Positions 42,153 through 52,599 of a stretch of 64,000 nucleotides of DNA are shown in pieces. Numbering within the stretch: position 1 is the stretch's first letter; every line of letters begins with the position of its first letter. The translations under genes and the position numbers were made by a program. The DNA is from Phytophthora sp. 'mugwort'. Lineage: Eukaryota > Oomycota > Peronosporomycetes > Peronosporales > Peronosporaceae. A model generated the notes under the pieces. That model was not told the origin of the DNA, ran no database searches, and saw nothing but the letters and a program-made list of their open reading frames with translations. The stretch is from NCBI GenBank assembly GCA_033558025.1, contig JAUCEF010000013.1, positions 2,349,001 through 2,413,000 of the forward strand. The letters run 5' to 3'.

Positions 42153-45134
42153 TCAAGCTGCAAGCAATTCCTGCAGGAATACCTTTTTCTCAGGGGACTC
42201 ACGGAATAAAGACCTGCAAGACATAAAGCAAAAGAGGTATGATGCTAATAGTGAGTTATGCTTTAGCAAATAGAGCGCGTAGGGTACTTACCTCACGAGC
42301 ATAGCCAATTCCTTTGAGGAAAACGCGTCGAGATTACCACCGTTAAATTTATCGCGAACTGTTGCGAGCGGGTCCATCTGTGGATCAAAACACGCGCAAC
42401 ACATTGCGTCAGATACCCCCCGCAGTAATTGAGCGCGAAAAGAAATGCATACTAGGATTGCCGTGAGTTTGGATAACCTCGGAATACTCGGAACATATTT
42501 CGCAGCTTGAGCTGGCGATGCAAACAACGTTTCAGACTGCTCAAAACACACAAAGATACACGTGAGCACTTCCGTCTTCAATGTTGACAAAACATATTCC
42601 ATTCGTGTCTTACCTCCACCAGCAACAACAGCAGGTGATGAAGGTGAGCTCCAGTGTTTTCAGAAATTTTCTAAGCGAGATAACACAAGTCAAAGTAAAT
42701 ATATAGCAGACATTCAGAGCTCAAATGAGCAGTCACACACACAGACACACACAAAACACAAACCGTCTGAGTCAGAATGCCATCCACAAAATTCTTTACA
42801 AGCGGCTCGAGCATCTTTGACATGATTTTATTGTAAACCGCCAGTGGCAGCCCTTCATGCCATGACGAGCTCATTCCATTGAGCTTGTAAAGTGCGCTTA
42901 TGAGGAAGTTCTCCACACGCTCCATGTCGTACTCTGAATCAAGAGCACCAAGCGACTACAAAAAATTGGAGTTAGTACATATTTTAACGGGGTTTTGGCG
43001 TATTTTGCTGTCGTACCGGCAGGGTCTTCATCCCGGACACAACCTCCTCCATTTGTGCAGCTGTGTAGGAAGTCAGTGCCCGCTCACCAGCATCTCGGAA
43101 CGAAGGAACCATGTCCACCATGGTTGCAGTTTGATTTAACGGCGCCGGAAGCCTACAACAGCGCTAAACGGTTAGAAAAATACTTAAATCCTGCGATATT
43201 TGGCAATATCGATACGTACCGATGCTTGTATAAATGCCCGATTATCAGCATGTGGTACGTGATGTAGAGGCAATCGTTATGATACAGCATGCACGTCCGC
43301 GGGTCATTCGCGATGTCGTCCTCGTACAGCGTAGGAATAATCGTGCGGAACAGGAAGAACAAATCACGAGCAGTCTGGAAGAGTAAATTCGCGCTCGGCA
43401 TATTGGCAGAACATGACTCCACAATTGTTTGATGCGCCAGCTCGACCATTTTGTGAGCACATTCCGTAACGCGGTAGTCAGGGACCTGGAAAGAGCTACT
43501 TTCGACCTCGTCCAGGCTTGAAGTAATGGGCGAAGCGCTCGACCCAACGCCTCCCTTCCCATTTTTGTCTTTTTTGCTGGAACCGGCAGATGCATTGAGA
43601 CTACACTTCTCAGAGACACCCTTGACCTTCACAGAATCGTGGTAACCTAGACGTATTAAGTCGCGTCCGTTGCTCAAAATCACTTGTCGACGTTTCTTGG
43701 AATGAAATCTGCAATCAAAGCCATGTCAGTATTAATGGCAACATTTCACCAAATAGAATCAAACAAGCAGTATCGTACTGATTGAGCTGGTCGACAAAGC
43801 CTCGCAGTTGGCTATTGCTACAGGCCGCGAAACCGATCGCCACCAACGTGTCCTCCAAACTTGTAATCTACAGTTCAGCAGAAAACACTACAGTCAGTCT
43901 TGACAATATTTGAAAATCGCAACATTCGGTGCTGCACACATACAGCAGTCACCAGGACTTCTCGGTACGCATCAAGCGCCGCAGCATCCTGGGGAATGTT
44001 ATCCTGGAGCAAGTTCATGAGCTGAGCCTCAAGGTTACCCGGAATCTTCCACATGAACTCTCCAAGTTGATTCATCAGCTCTGCATTGCTCGCAAACAAC
44101 TCCGCATATACAAACTGCAGTACGCCCACAACGTTGGCACACTTGTCCTGCACCCCCGCTATCTCGCTCTCAGTCTCGCCATTCACATTCTGCAGCTCAA
44201 TTATAAGCGTCACACCATTGTCATCGCGTATCTGTTTCAGTGTTCCTCGTGGCATCTGCAGCATCGGCTTGATGAGGTGCTGTGAGACGGCCTTGGCAAT
44301 ATCTTTCAGCTTCGGTGTCAGGATATCCAGCACTTCACACGCCTTCCAAAACTCGTTACGACGTTCCTCCATCGACAAATTCGCTGCATCAATCTCCTCC
44401 GCTGAGAAACCTGTTGCTACCTTTAACGTACGATCCTTCCACGCTGCAGAGCATGCGAAATACCTTGTAAGCTGGTTCAGCAGACGGTTCTTTTTGCTCA
44501 GTAGCTGTAGTTTCACAACTCTAATAATATTCCTGTCATCCCCATGGTCGCCTTCTCCCTTCTCGGCCTCGGCCAGCTCATCCACCAGCCTCTCCACTTC
44601 TGCGACCCCTTCTGCTGCCGAGACGAAGCGCTGGTGGTCGATAGCTTCGTCTACCTCTGCTAGCAACCTGTCCATCTCCGTGAGCTGCTCGATAAGCGCC
44701 AGCATGGTCTTGGACTGCTGCACCTGTTTCTTCAGCCTCTCTCGCTCTGTAAAGCAAAGCAGAAGCTGCGCCTCGGGCGCCATCTCGCCGCTCTCGTCCA
44801 GTTGTAGGCGGTCGACGGCATCCAGCAGCGCCACGTTCAGCCGCCTCATCTTCTCCTGGAGGTCCGAGGCGTCCGCGTCGTCGCCTGCCAGAGGGAATGC
44901 GTGCGACGCGCCCCATTTGGCCGCGATCTTGACGGCCTCTTCCGGGGAGATGGTCGATGACGACGCGTAGAAGGAGCGTAGGGCTTCGACCACCTCGCCC
45001 CGCACCTGGACAATCTCTCCGTGGGTCTCTTCGAGTTTCCTACAGAGTGGAGAAGGTTAGACATGTGGTGGAGGGAGTGAACGAACGTGGAACGAGCAAG
45101 TAGCGGACCGGGTCAATGTGTTGATCGAAGCCAT
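42153..45134 (-). CDS. ZW10: ZW10 kinetochore / Dsl1-NRZ tethering subunit
   Basis: Ten exons: 45134-45109, 45039-43944, 43867-43779, 43708-43220, 43152-43017, 42955-42764, 42670-42614, 42536-42453, 42377-42292 and 42213-42153. Total 771 aa (human ZW10 779). ZW10 acts in the RZZ complex at kinetochores and in the NRZ/Dsl1 tether for Golgi-to-ER vesicles. Recognisable segments include MASINTLTR-KLEETHGEIV at the N terminus. The C-terminal half has YRVTECAHKMVELAHQTIVE, then ANLLFQTARDLFFLFRTIIP, then MLYHNDCLYITYHMLIIGHL, then MVDMVPSFRDAGERAL. It ends LFRESPEKKVFLQELLAA. Every join keeps frame. The 26-nt first exon uses a weak GTCCGC donor and needs RNA support. Intron 6 holds a GT-rich simple repeat. 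Confidence 0.9.
42728..42765. repeat. CA/GT-rich simple repeat in ZW10 intron 6
   Basis: Short (CA)n-like run with interruptions immediately inside the donor side of the intron. No function assigned. Confidence 0.6.
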
Positions 45135-45213
45135 GATTGCCGAATACGAGAAATCGAAAACAGTCGACGAAAATCATAACATCATTACTTTCTACTGTTA
45201 TATTTCATATTAC

Positions 45214-45782
45214 AATGTACGAAATCATTACCAACATGTTTAGACTTGTAGGGCGGGAACGAAATTTTTTTTTTGATCCGTTTGCAAGAAGACCATGGCG
45301 TCGGGCTCCAAGTTGAGCAGCGCATCGACCCACGTCGGAACAAGAGAACGTTTAAAGTGGTGGGAATCGATGATCGCGGACCTCCTGCGCGTGCTGGTGT
45401 TTGCGTGGGCGATATTATACGTGGCTATACGTTTCATTCATTATCTAAGCCTTTAACACAGGATATGACGATGTGGAGCCCAGCTGCGATGACTGAGCTG
45501 GAGACTCATCTTTCAGAACTTCTTTTTGGCCGCTTCGTCGAGATGCTAAGGCTGAGTCCTTCGCAGCGGACAAGAGCTTACCGAATAGAAAAGCTATGTC
45601 TGAAGAAACGCCGTGAGTTTCGTGGCAAGGAAGCTATGGGTACGTGGACTGTCGACGAAGATGCTGCTAAGTGGGAGCGCGTGGAGTTGGCTCGAATGCA
45701 ATTATCGAATGTATTACGAGGCACAGCGTGTGTTCCGATGATACTTATCTTCAATTTCGATCTCTGGCAATATGCCAAGTGA
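45214..45782 (+). pseudogene. PDZ-domain gene fragment
   Basis: From about 45273 the frame reads HGVGLQVEQRID, then FKVVGIDDRGPPARAGVCVG, then DIIRGYTFHSL, a clear PDZ pattern (GLGL-type loop, then the VVGI..GPAARAGV..GD block). It continues as a helical segment to a stop at 45782. That frame has no ATG: an ATG at 45214 is in frame only across a run of ten T at 45265-45274, so a one-base slip separates start and domain. This is either a real disabling mutation or a sequencing slip. The 3' end merges with the start of a Tc1-type transposase (45773), suggesting the original gene was truncated by insertion. Confidence 0.55.
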
Positions 45783-46946
45783 GCTCGCCGCGCGGACGCG
45801 TGTGCTTGACGCATTCAAGAGTGAGCAGGACTGACAGCTGGTGGCCCACCACAATGGGATCCCCATCACCACTGCCCGCCGCATTGTTGAGAGGTGATCT
45901 CCGGAGTTCAGGAAGAGAGGAGGGTGCGAGCTAGGGCTTCCAAGTGCACGCCAGAGATTGAGGCGGCCCTGGTTGAGTATGTAGAGGAAAACTGCCTGTA
46001 CACACTAACACAACTGCAGGACATGATCAAGTTCGACTTCGGCGTCAACCTGAGTACGTCGTTGATTAGCCAGAAGTTGTGTGGGAAGCTATACACCATG
46101 AAGCCGGTAATACGATTCCTATACGGAAGTATGATTAATTTGTTACCACTAATTTACACCTAATATGTTCCATGTATACACGCTATACCACAAATTCGAA
46201 TAGAGCCATCAACTCCAATAAGGAAGCCAACATCGAAAAGCGCCGCGTATTCGCTGAGGCTCTGCTCAAGTACGAGAGCGAGGGCGCTTTATCGTTTACT
46301 ACGATGAAAAACATTTCAACCTATATTGTAAGCGCTCTCAAGGGCGAGCCCTTCTAGTTGCCGCCTTCCAAGGGCAAGAATCTCCATATTCAATGCGCTG
46401 TTTCTACGGAAGTGGGACCTCTCCACTGTGCGATACGACGGGAAGTATCCACATGGAAGGCATTTGTCGATGCAATTTGCGACGCCGTAAAGGCACACGA
46501 AACGTACCAGTTGAACTTTCTGGTAAGCCGGTGGTTGTGGTGTTAGACAACGCACCGGCACACAGCCAGACGGAGCAGCTGATCCAAGGTCGGGATGATC
46601 TCAAACTGCTGAGGCTTGGTCCGTATTCGCCGATGTGCAACCCCATCGGAGGTAATTGTACGTGCCTATCTGGAATTGGAATATTGAACTAATTTTATTA
46701 TTGCTTTACATTATGCTGTTTTAGCGTGTTGAAGGCTAAAATAAAAAGCCATCTCGCTCTCTCTCACGAAATGATGTTGAGCACTCCTCGGAGGCAGATG
46801 CAAGAGCGCCGGATTGAGCTACTGGAGAAAGCGGCTGAGCACTGCCTGCCGTGCATGGACCTACGCTTCGACAACCGGATGGCTCGCCACTGTGTCCGTG
46901 CAGTTGCTGCTGCGGCTCGGAGTGAAGATATGCAGTACGGCACCTA
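45773..46946 (+). pseudogene. Tc1/mariner-IS630 type transposase, decayed
   Basis: Starts MPSELAARTRVLDAFKSEQD then a TGA. The helix-turn-helix continues as NGIPITTARRIVER and, after a frame change, as TPEIEAALVEYVEENCLYTL. An intron-like GTAATA..  follows MKP at about 46108. The first catalytic block reads DEKHFNLYCKRSQGRAL at about 46300 in a shifted frame, the second VVVVLDNAPAHSQTEQL at 46540, and PYSPMCNPI at 46625 leads to the third. The tail SVLKAKIKSHLALSHEMM ends at a stop at 46946. At least three frame changes and several stops make it dead. Confidence 0.72.
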
Positions 46947-47039
46947 ATCCAATTTGGTCTGTACTAAGTCCATATTGATCTGAACAGAGTTTCACATTGC
47001 ATTTCTTCAATTCACTTTCTACTTTTCACTTTTGAATCT

Positions 47040-47100
47040 GTCCACTTTGCTCTGTACTGTGGCCATTTTGGAGTGGCATAGGTGTAGACCAAAGTAAGGA
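47040..47100. repeat. terminal-like repeat shared with 49180-49230
   Basis: CACTTTGCTCTGTACTGTGG then CCATTTTGGAGTGGCATAGG recurs with few changes at 49180-49230. It lies just beyond the Tc1-type transposase and probably marks one end of that family, so a second, gutted copy ends near 49230. Confidence 0.5.
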
Positions 47101-47589
47101 ATTATATGGGTCAATTGGGACTAATTTCGGACTATTTTTCTGATCTGGCCGTTTGATCCGAATGTATTGATAAATACGGTGATATATTCGGATCCCTGGA
47201 CCGGCTCAATTCGGTTTAGACCCCATATGAAATCTACCGGGCCGTGCTATCCCCAGACGTCGTAAAGCTGCCCACCTCGCGACAGTAGCAGTCCCGGAGG
47301 ATTGGATCACGGGGACTTCGAGGCCCCGCTCCCGTGCTACCCCTTAGCAACTGGGGCATACAATATATATATATATTATGCAGGCACCACGGCTTCGTGT
47401 GGTGCTGCTCAACCAACCAATTCTTGATCTAAAATACATGTTATCCGATTGGTTAATGCTTTTTTGTATTTTCCTTGGTGCGCACGAGGTGTACGACCTC
47501 ATTCGAAGATGGACAACGTCGTGTCCCAAGAACTCCTCGTGAGCTGTGTGTCAATGTTCGCGCAGCAAGGAAAGATGCCCGAAATGCGT

Positions 47590-48355
47590 GACGCCGTGTA
47601 GACGAAGCTCATGCGTAGACCGCCGCTGGTCGTGAGGAGACCGCCGAAGCTCGTGCGGTGACCGCAGCTATACCCGAGCAAGCAGAGCGCCGTGTAGACG
47701 AAGCTCTTCCGGATACCGCCGCTGTACGTGAGCAAGCAAATCATCGTGTGGATGAAGCTCGTGTGGAGCCTGTCGGAAGCCTCGCCGCAGCTCGACACGA
47801 GGAATTACTGGCTGAGTTTGCCCGACTGCGGGAAATGCTGGAGTGGAAGTCGAGAACAAAAAACCCCAGTGAAAAGTCACGCACGAGTTTATCATCATGA
47901 CAGGCCGAAAGAAACATCTCCCTAGGCCAAGGAGACCTGAACACATCCCCAAGCACGACCCCGCCACCGGAGAGCAGCACGACGCCATTACCACTCGTCA
48001 ACCACCTACGCTGCGGAACGGAGAATTCGTGCGCGTGAGCATTCTGTCTCACCAGACAAGAACTGCTGCTCGAGCAATCCGCGAGCACGAAAAGAACGGA
48101 GAGTATCTGCTTCAGCGAGGGTACATGACCAACGGCATCGACCTGCGCCAGAACATCAAGGCTGCGGGCAAGCGAAAATACGCCACGGTAGAAGTCGTTG
48201 ATTTGACAGGGAGTGCTTCTTTATCTTGCAGGCGAACAAAAGCTCCAACAAACTAATTTATTTTAATATTTTTTCTCTAGAGAAATGTCCGTGGGCAGTT
48301 GAAACGCGATATCTACACTGGTACTTCAGGTCTCTGGACTGGGTCGTGCTATCGT
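47590..48355 (+). repeat. left arm of a long inverted repeat
   Basis: About 770 bp, matching 51520-52300 in reverse complement. The part from about 47800 inward is nearly identical; the outer part (47590-47790) is an array of imperfect 'GACGAAGCTCGTGC'-type repeats that diverges between arms. The homology runs past the 119-aa ORF into TTTTTTCTCTAGAGAAATGT and fades near 48355. The inner frame before the ORF reads AARHEELLAEFARLREMLEW in both arms. Confidence 0.8.
47897..48256 (+). CDS. 119-aa repeat-encoded protein, left copy
   Basis: ATG at 47897 opens MTGRKKHLPRPRRPEHIPKH and ends TGSASLSCRRTKAPTN. It differs from the right-arm copy at only three residues (T/I, G/S and final N/S). It is basic, has no signal peptide or membrane segment, and I do not recognise its family. 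The middle (VRVSILSHQTRTAARAIREH) looks helical. It overlaps in another frame the end of a coiled-coil-like frame (EELLAEFARLREMLEWKSR), so a gag-like two-frame arrangement is possible. Intact frames in both arms suggest recent copying or conversion rather than proof of function. Confidence 0.55.
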   Translation: MTGRKKHLPRPRRPEHIPKHDPATGEQHDAITTRQPPTLRNGEFVRVSILSHQTRTAARAIREHEKNGEYLLQRGYMTNGIDLRQNIKAAGKRKYATVEVVDLTGSASLSCRRTKAPTN

Positions 48356-48603
48356 CAGATCTCGTTCGATCTGCTACAAACTTCTAGAATAGAAGTTTTG
48401 TCTGGTGCATTTTGTTGTCATGGAAGGAAGAAGTAATCTAGTTTGTCGCACATGCTGAAACCGACAGTATGTATGCCAGACCTGCCTTAGCAGAAGTACC
48501 TTCTCGTCCTGCATAATGCATATGTATTCTGTAAGGATGTGGTTTGCAATTACGACACATTTTACATCGCTTACGTATGGGTAAAACCTTTGGTCCCGAC
48601 ACA

Positions 48604-48680
48604 ATCGATATACGCACAGTCTGGTGCAGACGTAAAGTTTCTAACGTCCAAGGCAAAGGTCACGGGTCCGAGTCCCATCG
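48604..48680 (+). ncRNA. tRNA-like / SINE head
   Basis: A-box-like CGCACAGTCTGG (48613-48624) and B-box-like GGTCCGAGTCC (48665-48675, one change from GGTTCGANNCC). GCAC/GTGC could form a D stem and GACGT/ACGTC an anticodon stem, but the loop of ten is too large for a working tRNA. The ends ATCGAT/ATCGAT can pair. Best read as a decayed tRNA or tRNA-derived SINE. Confidence 0.4.
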
Positions 48681-48689
48681 ATAACACAT

Positions 48690-49230
48690 TTTATTTTGCA
48701 CATTTTGCATAAATTGCACATAAGGAGGCGCCGCGCGACACGACGACATCTTCCAAGGATCACGTATGTGAACTACACTCATGGTACACGCAATCATTAT
48801 CATGATGACGAAACCAGAGAATGTCCCAGAGTCTCCAGCCAATCAGATAGTCAATAGAGTGTGACGTGTAGGTTTGCATGTGATGTAGAGGAATGGTTGG
48901 CCACCGTGCGGAGAATATCCAGCGTGGCACAAAGGACACACAAGAGCCTCCATGGCGGCTTAGATATAGCGCTAGCGAACTAAGGACCACCCAAAATGAA
49001 TCACTTCCAAATTTGCTTCCTACTCGACAACTCCTTCTCCTCCGCCCCACATCATTACATATTCGCTACATACAAACTAGCCACTAGTTTGCTCTGGACT
49101 AATTTCACTTTGCCCTAAACTCGATATTTAGCTAATAATTTTTCGATTTTTAAATGCTACTTCGATTATTCATACCACATTGCTCTGTACTGTGGCCATT
49201 CTGGAGTGGCAAAGGTGTAGACTAAAGATC
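48690..49230. other. repeat debris inside the inverted-arm unit
   Basis: About 540 bases with short frames only. The last ~50 bases duplicate the terminal-like repeat at 47040. I see no gene. Confidence 0.45.
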
Positions 49231-49468
49231 TATTTATCGGACCAATTTTTCAGGCAAATGGATGTTAGCAACAGCTAAAGTTGTTGACCAGCTGCTAAAA
49301 ATTGTGGTGCTTGGAGCTACACAGTCTTAACTCACGATGGGTTATCCATAAATCCTTTAGGCACCTGGTTTGTGTCGCACACTCACATGGTAATTTGTAG
49401 TTGCGTCTCAATGCGCGACCCGCGTAGGCACAGCAGCAACATTTTCGAATTATCTTCGCCCCGCTCCC

Positions 49469-50640
49469 ATGAGCGAGACCGAGGACATCAGTCTGTTCAA
49501 GATGATCATTCACTGGAAAGGATACCATTTGATCAAGTGCTATGCCTCGGATGTGAAGACGACCTACCGGTGCAGCTATTACCGCGGTCGATGTAAACAG
49601 CCGCCCTGTCATGCCAAGCTCGACGCCTCGCGAGGCCCATCCCGTGAACAAGTCATTAACCATGTCTACCGTACACGGAACAGACACTTTCGAGGGTCCA
49701 TTACGAACAAGTTGAAGTCTCCCGCTATCATTGGCTCGGGATGGGTCTTAGTTTTCCAGCTCAACTTCACCTATGCTGGTGGGGAGGGTCCAGAACGCGT
49801 CCCCGGGTAACGTCATCCAGCGCTGATTCGTCTACACATGCGTGCTAACGTCTCGCTGTCCGTCGACACCACATTTCGGTGTGTGGCAGCCTTGTTCTAC
49901 CAGGGCATGGTAGTCATGGTGTATGACCGAGGGGTCTCGCTGTCACGAGCCCTGTGTTACAATTCCGACAACTTGCGCCACCGAATGGTCCTGGTGACAC
50001 TGCTTTCATTGCGTCTAAGTGGCCATCGGCATGAACATGCAGCTAACCACGATCACGTGTGACTTCGAGCGTGGATGCAGTGAGGGACCAATTTCCGAAG
50101 AGCACAATTGTGGGGTGTCTTTTTCACTTTTCAAGCAAACGGTCCGCCGTCAGCTGTAGAATTTATACATTCCAACTGAAGCAATTTCGACTGCCATTCG
50201 CCGTGGAATGCTGGATATTCTCACCGTGCTCCTTCACGACCAGATGGATCCGCGCGACATCGACCATGTCATCATTCGTATCCGCGAATTCCATTCCGAG
50301 CGAGGAATTGGGTACAGCGAAGAGAAGTGGACAACTTTCTGAACCTACTTTCGACGCACGTGGATTGAATTAATCCCACCGCGGCTCAATTTGCGCGGTA
50401 TTAACCAGCAGATCGTTCACCGAACCGATAACCCGCTCGAGCGCTATAACCGAGAGTTGAACAGCGCTTTCGACAACCGGAGTCCAAAATGCCGACGTTC
50501 GTTGGAGTCGTCGAAAGACACGCTCACCACTACATAACAATACTGGAGGACATTACTCGGGGTCGAGCTCAACCTCCTCCTCACGGCACCTACTTCGTGC
50601 CACCAGAGACTTCCCTATGTGCCCACGGTGCTTTTTCAAG
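49469..50640 (+). pseudogene. Mutator-like (MULE) transposase, decayed
   Basis: The first block (IHWKGYHLIKCYASDVKTTY, then RCSYYRGRC) is the FLYWCH/WRKY-like zinc region that precedes MULE transposases. The catalytic domain appears in pieces: SLSVDTTFRCVAALFYQG at 49858, then CDFERG near 50060, DQFPKSTIVGCLFHF near 50085, a helical stretch, and finally RTWIELIPPRLNLRGINQQI, then RTDNPLERYNRELNSAF and PTFVGVVERHAHHYITILED. A TGA near 50341 and several frame changes break it. It sits between the two inverted arms, so those arms may be its terminal repeats. Confidence 0.75.
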
Positions 50641-50739
50641 GTGGTTGTGCGTCCTTAAGATCTTTAATTTCGCTTTTGTATGTGATTTTTTCCATTTGTT
50701 GCATTTCAGATTAGCTCTAGTAGTTAGGTAGAAGACTCA

Positions 50740-51345
50740 GGTTTACACCGAGGGTGGGGTAACCTGAGGTTTAACTCAGACTCAATAAAAAAACACACAC
50801 ACACAAGTTGAAACACCCATTGCTGAACATCCCTGAAAGGCATACCCCGGCTTGGCCCCCCAGCAGTCCTTTTCTTTCCGAAGGATACCCAAACCCACGA
50901 CGTTTCGAACTTCAACTTTAAGTTTTCGCCTCGTCACATGGCTAGTGCCGCAACATATCAGATTCGTATGCAAAACTACAAAAACTCTTTTGCACCCCCT
51001 CTAGCTCACATCGTTCTCGTGTACCTAATTTAAGTCCTGTCACCGCTACTGCGACTGTGGTTAGGGTCGTCTTACGGAATGGGTGCGCGGTACGGTCTTC
51101 GGCGGACGGACGAGCGACGAACCTTACGTGAAGATAGGGCGATGGATAGACTCGAACCATCAATCATCTGCTTGGAAATGCTGTGCTACCCGATCCCGCC
51201 AGCGTGTTTCAATTAAATAGTCCGAAATGCAGATCCTCTTGATGGCTCAAGCACAATTAGCACAGTAAATAGGAGACCGCTGATAATTAATTATTTGGCT
51301 GCGATTTATAATTTGTGCTGGTTTTATAGTGGTAAAAAATAAACC
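50740..51345. other. non-coding stretch between MULE remnant and right arm
   Basis: Contains a short (CA)n run near 50793-50804 and the tRNA-like unit below. No gene seen. Confidence 0.45.
51137..51202 (-). ncRNA. tRNA-like / SINE head
   Basis: On the minus strand an A box GGTAGCACAGC (51190-51180) and a B box GGTTCGAGTCT (51158-51148) are 22 bases apart. GATGG/CTATC form a T stem around TTCGAGT. The acceptor pairs poorly and the anticodon arm is irregular, so it is a tRNA-derived SINE or pseudo-tRNA rather than a tRNA gene. Confidence 0.45.
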
Positions 51346-51349
51346 TTTT

Positions 51350-51461
51350 GACTAATAAAGTATAAGGTAACTCCGCAGGGCAGATTACACTTTCTCTATG
51401 ATCAGGGTCCAGACCATGAACAGATTTTATTGTTTCGTGTTACCCTATACTTTTATAGACT
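51350..51461. repeat. MITE-like foldback element
   Basis: AATAAAGTATAAGGTAAC (51354-51371) and GTTACCCTATACTTTTAT (51439-51456) are inverted at 16 of 18 positions, with GACT directly outside both ends. It is about 110 bp long, AT-rich and non-coding. Confidence 0.4.
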
Positions 51462-51519
51462 AGACTAATTAAATTACGGTCTAGATCCTGTTCAATTCTG
51501 TATTAGACCCTAAAAATGT

Positions 51520-52300
51520 AAACGCACTGCCCAATCCAGGGGACTGAAGTACCAGTGGGGATTTCGCGCATCGCGGTTCAAGTGCCCACGGACATTTCTC
51601 TAGAGAAAAAATATTAAAATAAATTAGCTTGTTGGAGCTTTTGTTCGCCTGCAAGATAAAGAAGCACTCCCTGTCAAATCAACGACTTCTACCGTGGCGT
51701 ATTTTCGCTTGCTCGCAGCCTTGATGTTCTGGCGCAGGTCGATGCCGTTGGTCATGTACCCTCGCTGAAGCAGATACTCTCCGTTCTTTTCGTGCTCGCG
51801 GATTGCTCGAGCAGCAGTTCTTGTCTGGTGAGACAGAATGCTCACGCGCACGAATTCTCCGTTCCGCAGCGTAGGTGGTTGACGAGTGATAATGGCGTCG
51901 TGCTGCTCTCCGGTGGCGGGGTCGTGCTTGGGGATGTGTTCAGGTCTCCTTGGCCTAGGGAGATGTTTCTTTCGGCCTGTCATGATGATAAACTCGTGCG
52001 TGACTTTTCACTGGGGTTTTTGTTCTCGACTTCCACTCCAACATTTCCCGCAGTCGGGCAAACTCAGCCAGTAATTCCTCGTGTCGAGCTGCGGCGACGG
52101 AGTTAGACATGTGAGCAGCGACAGATTCCGCACGAGCTTCATCCACACGACGATCTGCTTGCTCACGTACAGCGGCAGTCTCCGGAAGAGCTTCGGCAGT
52201 CTCCGCACGAGCGCCAGCGGTCTCCGCACGAGCAGCGTCGGTCTCCTCACGAGCTGCGTCAAAGCTGTGGCGAATCTTCGACTCGGCGACTTACCACCTC
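51520..52300 (-). repeat. right arm of the long inverted repeat
   Basis: Reverse-complement partner of 47590-48355. It extends outward to a longer open frame starting at an ATG near 52457, which the left arm lacks, so the outer boundaries of the two arms differ. Confidence 0.8.
51624..51983 (-). CDS. 119-aa repeat-encoded protein, right copy
   Basis: ATG at 51983, identical to the left copy except three residues and ending CRRTKAPTS. Both copies point inward towards the MULE remnant. Unknown family. The preceding frame (52100-51990) ends REMLEWKSRTKTPVKSHARV, an in-frame extension that the left arm has lost through a one-base insertion. Confidence 0.55.
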   Translation of the reverse strand: MTGRKKHLPRPRRPEHIPKHDPATGEQHDAIITRQPPTLRNGEFVRVSILSHQTRTAARAIREHEKNGEYLLQRGYMTNGIDLRQNIKAASKRKYATVEVVDLTGSASLSCRRTKAPTS

Positions 52301-52304
52301 GCGA

Positions 52305-52457
52305 GCGTTTCAAAATCGTAGCTTGAGACCTTCGAACCCGACTATTGGACTCGTCTCGAACCGTGTTCACCTCCGGGCACGCATTCTGAGTATCCTCCCT
52401 GGTCGCACGAACGCTGATCCGTAACTGATTCAGGATTTCTCGGTACCCAGCATCCAT
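52305..52457 (-). other. open 5' extension of the right arm
   Basis: From an ATG at 52457 the frame starts MDAGYREILNQLRISVRATR and enters the arm's repeat array, changing frame relative to the AARHEELLAEF block. It may be the true 5' part of the arm-encoded gene, missing from the left arm. Unknown function. Confidence 0.35.
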
Positions 52458-52599
52458 GTTTAGTTTTAAAGGATTGGCGAGAGTCGGGAACCGAGGTTCT
52501 AATTAAAACCTCGCTTTTATTTTTCGCGCGGCCAAGACAAGTCATCCCCATGGCGGAAAGGGACCCCTCTCCCGTATGTGGTCATTGTGACGTATATGC

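Noticed and set aside
42728..42765. CRISPR-like or regulatory repeat in ZW10
   Set aside because: It is an ordinary CA/GT microsatellite in an intron. No CRISPR array exists in this nuclear sequence.
47230..47400. tRNA-like GGTAGCAC sequence on the minus strand near an (AT)n run
   Set aside because: The B-box-like part is only about a dozen bases away, too close for a pol III promoter. The AT run at 47361-47377 is a simple microsatellite.
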